Origin: an uncultured Lachnospiraceae bacterium
Lineage (GTDB): Bacteria > Bacillota > Clostridia > Lachnospirales > Lachnospiraceae
DNA: 64,000 nucleotides
NCBI GenBank assembly: GCA_947175035.1
Contig: CAMWLG010000004.1
Location: 21,288 to 85,287 of the forward strand
Reading direction: 5' to 3'
The notes under the pieces are model-generated. The model saw nothing but the letters and a program-made list of their open reading frames with translations, did no database searches and was not told where the DNA came from. A program made the translations under genes and the position numbers. Positions 9,021-17,126 of the stretch are shown here, in pieces. The stretch's first letter is position 1. The number at the start of each line of letters is the position of its first letter.

Positions 9021-10601
9021 ATGGGAATATATTTGAATCCGGGCAATGAAGGATTTCGAGAAATCCTGCAGTCGGAATATGTGGATAAAACAGGCTTGAT
9101 CGCATTGGTCAATAACACTGCGGGGACAATGGGAAAGCTGATCTGCATCAGCAGGCCGAGGCGTTTTGGTAAGTCTTATGCGGCAAAGATGCTGTGTGCG
9201 TATTATGACTGTTCCTGTGATTCACGGGCACTTTTTGATGATAAGGAGATTGCAAAAACGGAGGGGTATCTGACTCACTTAAACCGGTATCACGTGGTCA
9301 ATCTTGATATTACCGGATTTATTTCCGAAGCGGCAAGGATGAACATGCCGCTCTCCCATGTGCCCAATATGATTGTTGACGCGGTTTACAGGGAACTGAC
9401 GGAGAGTTATCCGGAACTGGACGGGAAAAGCCTTACAGATGCTATGATCAGTTGTGTGGAAAAGACAGATACAGAGTTTGTGTTTATCATTGATGAATGG
9501 GATGCGCTGATCCGTGAGGCGAAGAATGATACAGAGGTACAGAAGAAGTACCTGCACCTCCTCAGGGGATGGTTTAAAAATAACAACTTCACGCCAAGGG
9601 TAGTGGCGGCGGCTTATATGACGGGGATTCTGCCGATCAAGAAGGACGGCTCACAGTCGGCAATCTCGGATTTTAGGGAATATACCATCCTGGATCCCGG
9701 AAGATTTGTGGAATTCACAGGCTTTACAGAAAGAGATGTTCAACTACTGTGTGAAAAATACGGGATGGATTTTGAGAAAATCAGACAGTGGTATGACGGA
9801 TATGATTTTCCCGGATACGGAGCCATTTATAATCCCTATTCTGTGATGTGTGCCATGCAGGATCAGAAGTGTAGGTCATACTGGCAGAAGACATCAGCTT
9901 CGGAATCGCTGATGACCTATATCAACATGGATTTTGAAGGGCTGCAGGAGACTATTGCGAGACTGATAGCCGGTGAAGAGGTTGAGGTCAGAACCGACAG
10001 GTTTGAAAATGATTTTGAGACTTTTAAGAGTAAGAATGACGTGCTGACGCTGCTGATCCATCTGGGGTATCTTACCTGGCGTGAGGAAGATGGGACGGCG
10101 CAAATCCCTAATGAAGAGGTACGGATGGAGTTTGAGAAGATCCTTGAGGGGACGGGAGTGAGCAGAAAGTGGATGGAACTGATCAGCCGTTCCAGAAAGC
10201 TCTTGGAGGATACGATTGCAGGCAATGCAGAGGCGGTAGCTAAAGCAATAGAGGAGATCCGCGACACACAGTATGCGCCTATGTTTTACAATGATGAACA
10301 GGCATTGCGGTATGTGATTAAGTTTGCATATATTGCGGCGATTGACCAGTATTTGAAAGTAGAAGAGCTTCCGTCAGGGAAAGGGATTGCGGATGTGGTG
10401 TATCTGCCGAAACGGAAATCCGTGCTCCCGGCGTTAGTCATTGAGTTGAAATGGAACCAGTCATCCGAGGGAGCAATACAGCAGGTCAAGGAAAGAAATT
10501 ATCCAGCGGTATTAAAGGATTACGGCGGCGAGGTGGTGATTGTCGGAATCAATTATGATGCGAAGACGAAAGAGCATAGCTGTGTGATTGAGAAGGTGTG
10601 A
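9021..10601 (+). CDS. AAA-ATPase (AAA-ATPase_like) with C-terminal PD-(D/E)XK nuclease-like domain
   Basis: This 526-residue protein belongs to the PF09820/PF08011 type common in gut anaerobes. The P-loop is 'SRPRRFGKSYAAKML' near residue 50, the Walker B region is 'FVFIIDEWDALI' near 155, and the C-terminal 80 residues hold 'LPALVIELKWNQS', the ELK of a PD-(D/E)XK fold. GGAGGG at 9007-9012 fixes ATG 9021. It has its own promoter and has no evident link to glycan synthesis, so it is probably a separate cargo gene. The biological role of the family is not established. Confidence 0.8.
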   Translation: MGIYLNPGNEGFREILQSEYVDKTGLIALVNNTAGTMGKLICISRPRRFGKSYAAKMLCAYYDCSCDSRALFDDKEIAKTEGYLTHLNRYHVVNLDITGFISEAARMNMPLSHVPNMIVDAVYRELTESYPELDGKSLTDAMISCVEKTDTEFVFIIDEWDALIREAKNDTEVQKKYLHLLRGWFKNNNFTPRVVAAAYMTGILPIKKDGSQSAISDFREYTILDPGRFVEFTGFTERDVQLLCEKYGMDFEKIRQWYDGYDFPGYGAIYNPYSVMCAMQDQKCRSYWQKTSASESLMTYINMDFEGLQETIARLIAGEEVEVRTDRFENDFETFKSKNDVLTLLIHLGYLTWREEDGTAQIPNEEVRMEFEKILEGTGVSRKWMELISRSRKLLEDTIAGNAEAVAKAIEEIRDTQYAPMFYNDEQALRYVIKFAYIAAIDQYLKVEELPSGKGIADVVYLPKRKSVLPALVIELKWNQSSEGAIQQVKERNYPAVLKDYGGEVVIVGINYDAKTKEHSCVIEKV

Positions 10602-10672
10602 TAAGAAAACTGATGCACAAAAATCACCAACGAAAATCGTTTGTTATCGGAAATGGATTTTATGGTAGACAG

Positions 10673-10716
10673 AGAGGACACACACAAGTTATAATATGGT
10701 TGTGTGTTCTCTTTAT
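10673..10716 (+). terminator. Possible intrinsic terminator after the AAA-ATPase gene
   Basis: AGAGGACACACACAA pairs imperfectly with TTGTGTGTTCTCT across a 12-base loop and runs into a short T-rich stretch (CTTTATTGTT). The stem includes a wobble pair and a two-base bulge. It would end the single-gene transcript just before the epimerase ribosome site. Confidence 0.4.
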
Positions 10717-10737
10717 TGTTATGCAGGAGGTATACAG

Positions 10738-11400
10738 ATGGATTTTGAATTAACAGCGTCCATGATGTGCGCCAATTATGGTAATCTGGAGCAGGAAGTA
10801 AAAAATCTGGAAGAGGGTGGCATCGACTCTTTTCACATAGACATAATGGACGGCCGATTCGTGCCCAATTATGCCATGTCCTTAAACGACATGCGTTACA
10901 TAGCCGGTGCAGCGACAAAGCCCTTGGATGTACATTTGATGGTGGAGCACCCCAACAATACAATTGAGCTGTTTATCAAACCCTTGCGGAAAGGGGATAC
11001 CATATACATCCACCCGGAGGCGGAATATCATCCTTCTACGACGCTGCAGAAAATCATCAATGCGGGTCTGGTGCCGGGGATTGCCATCAATCCTGGGACT
11101 TCCGTGGAGATGGTGATGGAGATGCTGCGTATTGTGAAGAAAGTTCTTGTCATGTCTGTTAACCCGGGAAATGCCGGACAGATGTACTTACCCTATGTAG
11201 GGAAAAAGATTACAAAGCTGCTTTCGATCAAGGAGGACATGGACTTTGAAATCTATTGGGACGGAGCCTGCAGTGCTGACAAGATTCTGGAGTTTGCACC
11301 GAAAGGTGTGAGGGGATTTGTGTTGGGAACAACGCTTTTATTCGGGAAAAATACACCCTATGGGGAAACTTTGCATAATATACGGGAACTAAAGTTTTGA
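10738..11400 (+). CDS. Ribulose-phosphate 3-epimerase family protein
   Basis: The 220-residue TIM barrel carries the epimerase signatures: an N-terminal 'ASMMCANYGN', the catalytic 'FHIDIMDGRFVPNY' with its metal and acid residues, 'LDVHLMVEHP', the phosphate-loop 'VMSVNPGNAGQ', and a late 'WDGACSADKI' that supplies the second catalytic aspartate. Members interconvert xylulose 5-phosphate and ribulose 5-phosphate, or related ketohexose phosphates. AGGAGG lies just upstream of ATG 10738. It is followed immediately by a TarI-like cytidylyltransferase and, further on, a TarJ-like dehydrogenase. It therefore probably feeds ribulose 5-phosphate into CDP-ribitol rather than serving the pentose pathway generally. 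Confidence 0.82.
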   Translation: MDFELTASMMCANYGNLEQEVKNLEEGGIDSFHIDIMDGRFVPNYAMSLNDMRYIAGAATKPLDVHLMVEHPNNTIELFIKPLRKGDTIYIHPEAEYHPSTTLQKIINAGLVPGIAINPGTSVEMVMEMLRIVKKVLVMSVNPGNAGQMYLPYVGKKITKLLSIKEDMDFEIYWDGACSADKILEFAPKGVRGFVLGTTLLFGKNTPYGETLHNIRELKF

Positions 11401-11421
11401 TTGGAGGATGAGGTTTTAGCC

Positions 11422-12144
11422 ATGGTGACGGCGCTTATTTTATCCGGCGGCATAGGCAGCCGCATGTGCAGCGACATACCCAAACAATATATCGAGGTTG
11501 GCGGTATCCCTGTGATTGCCTACTGCATCAGGACATTATCGGAGAGTGACAGGATTGATGCCATATGGATTGTTGCAGCATCCGAATGGCAGGAAAAGAT
11601 ACACCAGTGGCTTGGCGCATCTGACACCTATAGGAAATTCAAAGGATTCTCAATGCCGGGAGCAAATAGGCAGATGTCTGTATTGAACGGAATAAGGGAT
11701 ATCAAATCCTCGCTCCCTGATACGGAATATGTGATGATACATGATGCGGCGAGACCCATGATCACAGCAGCCGATATAGAGAAATATATAGCGGCAGCAG
11801 AGGGACACGATGGCGTGCTGCCCGTGCTTCCCATGAAGGATACGGTATATTTAAGCGATGACGGTGCAAGAGTGAGTGGACTTCTTGATCGAAACCAAAT
11901 ATTTGCAGGACAGGCTCCCGAGGTTTTTGCGTTGGATAAATATCTGAAAGCAAATGAAAGTTTGATTGACAATGCCAAGGGGGATGCGGACTCGGCCATT
12001 ATGAAGATCAATGGCTCCACAGAGCCTGCTATTATGGCGGGAATGGATATTGTAATGGTTCCCGGAAGTGAAGACAATTTTAAAATAACTACAATGGCGG
12101 ATTTAAACAGATTTCAAGCAATGATAGAAAAAGGGATGGCTTAA
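11422..12144 (+). CDS. tarI: TarI/IspD-type cytidylyltransferase, probably CDP-ribitol forming
   Basis: The 240-residue protein shows the IspD/TarI nucleotidyltransferase N-terminus 'ALILSGGIGSRMCSDIPKQY' (CTP-binding glycine loop plus Arg and Lys), 'VMIHDAARPMI' near residue 110, and 'GMDIVMVPGSEDNFKITT' near the end, all standard landmarks. IspD makes a terpenoid intermediate and TarI makes CDP-ribitol. The neighbours (epimerase, LicD fusion, TarJ-like dehydrogenase) favour CDP-ribitol. The preceding stop at 11398-11400 abuts a TTG; ATG 11422 is preferred because it begins the conserved strand. The gene symbol rests on context as much as on sequence. Confidence 0.72.
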   Translation: MVTALILSGGIGSRMCSDIPKQYIEVGGIPVIAYCIRTLSESDRIDAIWIVAASEWQEKIHQWLGASDTYRKFKGFSMPGANRQMSVLNGIRDIKSSLPDTEYVMIHDAARPMITAADIEKYIAAAEGHDGVLPVLPMKDTVYLSDDGARVSGLLDRNQIFAGQAPEVFALDKYLKANESLIDNAKGDADSAIMKINGSTEPAIMAGMDIVMVPGSEDNFKITTMADLNRFQAMIEKGMA

Positions 12145-12166
12145 CTTGGCCGGGGAGAACTATAAT

Positions 12167-14467
12167 ATGATTTTTTCAACCGACTTTTTCAGGGACGAGG
12201 TAAGATGCGGCTTTTATGTTCCTACAGCTATTAAGCAGGTATGGGCGGCAGAGCTGATGGTACTGGGGGAAATAGATCGCATCTGCAGAAAATATGATAT
12301 CAAATATTATGCAGAGTGGGGAACTCTGTTAGGAGCCGTGCGTCATGGAGGATTTGTCCCGTGGGATGATGACATGGATATCGGTATGCTCAGGAAGGAT
12401 TATATTCGGTTCAGGGAGGTGGCGGAGAAGGAGCTGCCAAAAGAATATGTCATACATGATTATGCGTCTAAGGACGATCACTGGATGTTTTTATCCAGGG
12501 TGGTCAGCAGGAATCAGATCTGTTATGAAGAAGAGCATTTGAATAAATATCATAATTTCCCCTATATGGCGGCTATAGACATATTTGTTTCGGATTATTT
12601 ATATAGGGATGAAGAAAAAGAAAAAGAGCGCTGTGACGAGATATTGTATATTCTCGCCGTTGCGGATTTGATCGTTCAAAAGGGGATAGACGATAACTTA
12701 AAAGAGATTTTAAAGAAGCTGGAGATAAAATATCATACGAGATTGTCGGGGAGTGGGTCTGCAAGAGATTTAGGTGTCCGGCTATATCGCCTTGCGGAAC
12801 AGCAAATGGCGAGGGTTCCGGAATATGAGGCGGATTCTATCGGGCAGATATTTCCATGGATATTAAAGGGGAGGAAGGGAGTGGCAAAGGAATATTATGC
12901 CAAGACAGTGCGACTGCCTTTTGAAAACACGACGATTCCGGTGCCTGCTGATTATTGCACGATTACAGGTAAGCGATATCGTAATTTCCTGACAATCCGC
13001 AAAGTATGGGGCGGACATGGTTATCCCGCTTTTGAAGGACAGCGAAATGCTCTGCAGGCAATAGCGGATTTTAAGCTTCCTGAATATACATTCAGTCCGG
13101 AGATGCTTGCCAATAAGCAGCCTGTGGATAAGGGCTTTAAGGAAATCGTAAAGGAATATATCGGGGTATTGGATGGGCTGATGAACGGTCTGAAAGAAAA
13201 TGCGGCTGAAAATACGTGGGGAGAAAGCCTTGATATATTGCCGGAATGTCAGCAGCTTGCAGTTGATTTGGGAACCCTGATTGAAGATATCAAGGGGGAG
13301 AACAACCAAAATGTGAGAGAGATCGTTGCCTGTGTGGAAGCCTATTGTGAAGCTGTTTATGAAACTTACAGGTTGCTCACGGATATGGATAATGCTTTGG
13401 ATCATCAGAAGATTGGAGACAGTGTGGTGGCTTCCCAAAATGCATATGATGTGATGAGAAGGGCAATTGATGAAAGACTTCTTCAAAAGAAGGTGATATT
13501 ATTTATCACTACCGGTTCAAAGCAATGGAATGGATTTAAAAATCTATGTCAATCCTGTATGGACGATGAAAACAATGAAGTTTATGGCGTTCTCGTGCCG
13601 GTTGTCTTTAAGGATTGTGCAGGAAATGCTGATTTTAGTAATATAGAGCAGCCGGAGGATAATGAATTTTTCCCAAGGGAAATAGAAGTGAGAGGATGGA
13701 AGGATATTGATGTAAGTCTATTGCAGCCGGATATCATCTATATTCAGGATCCGTATGACAATGTAAATCCGTGTCTTACCATTCCGCCGCAGTTTTATTC
13801 AAGTAATTTGAGGAACTACACCGCTTCCTTAATTTATGTGCCGGCATTTTATGTGAATGAATTTGGTGAGGAGGATACCAACGATGTCTACAATATGAAA
13901 CATTACGTAACGGCACCAGCAGTTATGTATGCGGATTATATACTGCTTCAATCGGAAAACACCAAAAAAATGTATATGGAAAAGCTGGTGGAGTTTGCAG
14001 GAGAGGAAGCCCGTGAGGTTTGGGACGGAAAGCTTAAGGTTGCAAAACTGTATGATGAAATTACAGAATTGCCAGCCAAAACAAAAGAGAAAAATAAAGA
14101 TTTAAATAATAAAAAAACAATTGTGTATTGTATCGGTTTAAATGAACTCGCCCAAAAAGGGATGATTGCCGTAGATACAATCAGGGAGAAGCTTGAAATT
14201 TTTGAAGAAAACAGAACAAGGCATAATCTAATGGTTGGTTTGTATCCGCCCGATTTAGATACATGGAAAAATGCAGATGGTGGTGTTACACAACAAATTA
14301 CAAAGCTTCTTGAGAAATACACCAAGCAGGAATGGTGTGAAATCTGTGACATAAATTATGCGAACATGAAGGATATTGCAGAGGAAAGCGATGCATATTA
14401 TGGTTCTCCATCACCGCTTGTACTTATGTTTACCGCAGTTGGCAAGCCTGTTATGATTGCAAGGTAG
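12167..14467 (+). CDS. LicD phosphotransferase fused to a GT-B-like polymer transferase domain
   Basis: The 766-residue protein has two parts. Residues 20-300 form a LicD domain: 'KYYAEWGTLLGAVRHGG', then 'PWDDDMDIGM' with the metal-binding aspartates, then 'AAIDIFVSDY'. The family moves choline or polyol phosphates from CDP donors and includes the fukutin/FKRP ribitol-phosphate transferases. Residues 440-766 form a GT-B-like domain ('ILFITTGSKQWNGF', 'QPDIIYIQDPYD', 'DAYYGSPSPLVLMFTAVGKP') resembling the N- and C-halves of the phosphotransferase-like protein at 15538-16983. A long linker lies between. GGGGAG at 12152-12157 fixes ATG 12167. It probably uses the CDP-ribitol made by its neighbours, which is inference. 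Confidence 0.75.
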   Translation: MIFSTDFFRDEVRCGFYVPTAIKQVWAAELMVLGEIDRICRKYDIKYYAEWGTLLGAVRHGGFVPWDDDMDIGMLRKDYIRFREVAEKELPKEYVIHDYASKDDHWMFLSRVVSRNQICYEEEHLNKYHNFPYMAAIDIFVSDYLYRDEEKEKERCDEILYILAVADLIVQKGIDDNLKEILKKLEIKYHTRLSGSGSARDLGVRLYRLAEQQMARVPEYEADSIGQIFPWILKGRKGVAKEYYAKTVRLPFENTTIPVPADYCTITGKRYRNFLTIRKVWGGHGYPAFEGQRNALQAIADFKLPEYTFSPEMLANKQPVDKGFKEIVKEYIGVLDGLMNGLKENAAENTWGESLDILPECQQLAVDLGTLIEDIKGENNQNVREIVACVEAYCEAVYETYRLLTDMDNALDHQKIGDSVVASQNAYDVMRRAIDERLLQKKVILFITTGSKQWNGFKNLCQSCMDDENNEVYGVLVPVVFKDCAGNADFSNIEQPEDNEFFPREIEVRGWKDIDVSLLQPDIIYIQDPYDNVNPCLTIPPQFYSSNLRNYTASLIYVPAFYVNEFGEEDTNDVYNMKHYVTAPAVMYADYILLQSENTKKMYMEKLVEFAGEEAREVWDGKLKVAKLYDEITELPAKTKEKNKDLNNKKTIVYCIGLNELAQKGMIAVDTIREKLEIFEENRTRHNLMVGLYPPDLDTWKNADGGVTQQITKLLEKYTKQEWCEICDINYANMKDIAEESDAYYGSPSPLVLMFTAVGKPVMIAR

Positions 14468-14503
14468 TGCATAATTATTTGAAATGCGGAAGGATTGTAT
14501 ATT

Positions 14504-15568
14504 ATGAAAGCATGGGTGTTGCATGGGATAAACGATATAAGATATGAGGAGGTTACACTGCCGGTTCCCGGTGAAAATGAGGTTTTAGTAGCGGTAAAAT
14601 CGGCAGGTATCTGCGGCTCTGATATTCCCCGTATTTATAAGAATGGAGCACATGTCATGCCATTGATACCGGGGCATGAATTCTCGGGACAGGTGGTTGA
14701 TGTCTGTAATCAGGCAGATCAACCATGGATAGGCAAAAGAGTTGGTGTGTTTCCTTTGATACCATGCAGAAAATGCAGAGCATGTCTTAATAAAAAATAT
14801 GAGATGTGTGAACATTACAGCTATTTAGGGTCAAGGAGAAACGGTGGATTTGCAGAATATGTATCTGTGCCAAAATGGAATCTGATAGAGCTTACGGATG
14901 AGGTAAGTTATGATGCTGCAGCGATGCTTGAACCGATGGCGGTAGCAGCTCATGCCATGAGAAGACTGTCAATCAGCAACGAATCAAGTGTTGCAGTCTG
15001 CGGACTGGGAACAGTTGGTTTGCTTCTGGTTATGCTGTTATTAGAAAGAGGATTTAAAAACATATATGCAATCGGTTCAAAGGAAATTCAAAAGAAGATG
15101 GCAGTATTACTGGGGGTGCCGGAAGAAAATTGTTGTGACTGTAGAATAGATAATGTAAATGAATTTATTGCCGGTAAAACAGGACATAGAGGAGTGGATG
15201 CTTTTTTTGAGTGTGTTGGCAAAAATGAGACAATCACTGAAGCTGTCGAATTCACCGCAGCCGGAGGGCAGATTTGTTTTGTAGGCAATCCCTATACGGA
15301 TCTGATAATGGATAAAAACGTATATTGGAAGATATTACGAAATCAGCTTACAATCACCGGAACGTGGAATTCCTCTTATTTGGGGCAGCAGGATACAGAT
15401 GCCGCGGGGGATGATTGGAATTATGTATTGAACAGGCTAAAAGACCATAGGATTCATCCGGAAAAGCTTGTAACGCATAGCTTTGAGTTAAATGAGCTAA
15501 ATCAAGGCTTTGACATTATGCGCAATAAAACGGAGGATTATATAAAAATTTTATATAGGTCTTTATAA
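14504..15568 (+). CDS. tarJ: Zinc-dependent alcohol dehydrogenase, TarJ-like ribulose-5-phosphate reductase
   Basis: The 354-residue medium-chain dehydrogenase has catalytic zinc ligands Cys37 ('GICGSD') and His58-Glu59 ('GHEFSG'). It has a structural zinc loop with Cys88, Cys91, Cys94 and Cys102, and a cofactor-binding 'VCGLGTVGLLLVMLLL' turn near residue 165. Close relatives include sorbitol dehydrogenases and TarJ, which reduces ribulose 5-phosphate to ribitol 5-phosphate. The context (epimerase, TarI, LicD) supports TarJ. GGAAGGA precedes ATG 14504, preferred over the TTG at 14495. Its last 31 bases overlap the end of the oppositely oriented gene at 15538. Confidence 0.75.
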   Translation: MKAWVLHGINDIRYEEVTLPVPGENEVLVAVKSAGICGSDIPRIYKNGAHVMPLIPGHEFSGQVVDVCNQADQPWIGKRVGVFPLIPCRKCRACLNKKYEMCEHYSYLGSRRNGGFAEYVSVPKWNLIELTDEVSYDAAAMLEPMAVAAHAMRRLSISNESSVAVCGLGTVGLLLVMLLLERGFKNIYAIGSKEIQKKMAVLLGVPEENCCDCRIDNVNEFIAGKTGHRGVDAFFECVGKNETITEAVEFTAAGGQICFVGNPYTDLIMDKNVYWKILRNQLTITGTWNSSYLGQQDTDAAGDDWNYVLNRLKDHRIHPEKLVTHSFELNELNQGFDIMRNKTEDYIKILYRSL

Positions 15569-16983
15569 ATATACTCGCTGGCAGAGCAACCATTATCACT
15601 GACATAATCCAGAGCATCGGAAAAAGCTTTTTTCCGATGTTCCTTTAATTCGTCATTTCCATTTATCACTGTATCAATTATGAATTTTTCTATTGCCATA
15701 TAATCGCTGCCCTCCGCCTTGCAATAAGCGGACAAACATTTCTTCCCCAGCTCTGAAAATATTTGTTCCGGCCTTGTAAGATAGAGTAGTGGTTTGTCCG
15801 CATACATATATTCAGCGATAAAGGACAGGGAGTCCATAATCATAGCGTCTGATGTCGCAAACAATTCCAAATAACTATCCTCAGTGATTACTTTTGCGTT
15901 TGGCAGCGCATTCCACTTTTCAATATAGGCATCGTACTCGGCACTATTTTTAAACACTCCCGCTTCCACCGATCTGAGGCGCAGATTGGGGTGCGGTTTA
16001 AAGACAAATGCAATCTGATCCTGATACTTTTGTGCCAGATATATCCAGAAATGTGCATTTTTGGCAAAGGTAGAAAATATCAGCCCTGCATAACCCAAAA
16101 AAGAATGATGAGGTGCAATGATAACCTTCTTGATCTTGCGCGCGTCAGCCTGAGCAGGAATCTTCCAAATCCGTCGGATATCAGCCTCCTCAAAAGTATG
16201 TTCCTGATAAAAATAGTCCATTTTAGCATAGCCGGAATATACAATATTCTGCCCTTGGAGCAACTGATACTCCTGATATCGTTCCACATCCAGCTTCGTA
16301 TTCATATAAGCACGACCGACTATGTTGAAAAAGGCATTGTTGCAGGAAGTATTGTAAAGAAATTGACCACTGGCACTATTTTCCACATTAAATGAATACG
16401 GGATATATAAATTTACATACCTGAAAGGAAAGTTACTGATTCTATAACTTTCCGGAAGAGATTCCTGCCAATAGGTCAGATGGACCACAATGTCCGGTAT
16501 TTCCCCCAGTTCCTCCCACGTATATACTTTATCCTCACTCACAGAATAAGTATCCAGAATCCGGTATCCCCTGCCCTCAAAAAACCGTTTGTTCTGCTCA
16601 TAGGTCATAGTTCTGTCATCGATATTGCGATCCGTCAGGGGAACATTCGTCACAGATACATCAAAACGATTATCCTGCTCCAGAATGCGATATAACTCGT
16701 CCGCTGGCCATTCCGCCGCAGAAATCGCCAAAAAAGTAATCTTGACCGTTTCACCTCGTGAAAATTTTTCCTTCACAGCTAAGATCCCCGCTTGGCGGGC
16801 GTATGTATATAACTGTTGGTAAAGCTCTTTTCCGCCGTCCAACTGGTTCGCATAACAAAAAAGCGCTGTCAGATGCTCATATGTATATTTTACAGGGATT
16901 TTGTCATCATATTGAAAATCCCCTCTGTCAACCCCTTCTATCAATTCTTCCAACAATTGCGCATTCTTTTCCTGAAGGTTCAT
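15538..16983 (-). CDS. CDP-glycerol/ribitol phosphotransferase-like GT-B protein under a flagellar-type promoter
   Basis: The 481-residue protein has an all-helical leader (1-95). A first Rossmann half follows ('VKITFLAISAAEWPADELYRIL', then 'GEIPDIVVHLTYWQESLPE'), and then a nucleotide half with 'KVIIAPHHSF', 'FVFKPHPNLR' and 'DAMIMDSLSFIAEYMYADKP', which parallel the Glyphos_transf motifs. It probably transfers a polyol- or amino-alcohol-phosphate, or a sugar, to a glycan. GGGAGAAATAG lies just before the ATG. A sigma-D-like promoter sits 69 bases upstream, linking it to the filament. C. difficile flagellin glycan loci also carry a protein of this family. Its end overlaps the TarJ-like gene tail-to-tail. 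Confidence 0.72.
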   Translation of the reverse strand: MNLQEKNAQLLEELIEGVDRGDFQYDDKIPVKYTYEHLTALFCYANQLDGGKELYQQLYTYARQAGILAVKEKFSRGETVKITFLAISAAEWPADELYRILEQDNRFDVSVTNVPLTDRNIDDRTMTYEQNKRFFEGRGYRILDTYSVSEDKVYTWEELGEIPDIVVHLTYWQESLPESYRISNFPFRYVNLYIPYSFNVENSASGQFLYNTSCNNAFFNIVGRAYMNTKLDVERYQEYQLLQGQNIVYSGYAKMDYFYQEHTFEEADIRRIWKIPAQADARKIKKVIIAPHHSFLGYAGLIFSTFAKNAHFWIYLAQKYQDQIAFVFKPHPNLRLRSVEAGVFKNSAEYDAYIEKWNALPNAKVITEDSYLELFATSDAMIMDSLSFIAEYMYADKPLLYLTRPEQIFSELGKKCLSAYCKAEGSDYMAIEKFIIDTVINGNDELKEHRKKAFSDALDYVSDNGCSASEYIYKDLYKIFI

Positions 16984-17051
16984 CCTATTTCTCCCTAAAC
17001 TAAATAATCATAATTTGTTCGTATTCCATTCACTGTCAATAATTGCAATTT

Positions 17052-17080
17052 ATATCGGCATATTTGTTCCCTTTTTTTAG
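17052..17080 (-). promoter_or_regulatory. Sigma-D (flagellar) type promoter for the phosphotransferase-like gene
   Basis: On the minus strand CTAAA (17080-17076) is followed after 17 bases by CCGATAT (17058-17052), preceded by G, giving the full GCCGATAT core. The usual spacing is 15-16, so this is one base long; an A-run after the TAAA allows a one-base shift. It faces the gene starting at 16983. Confidence 0.65.
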
Positions 17081-17126
17081 ATGAAATATAAAACTATTAT
17101 TGTATGAATGGTCATCATGTAATTGC

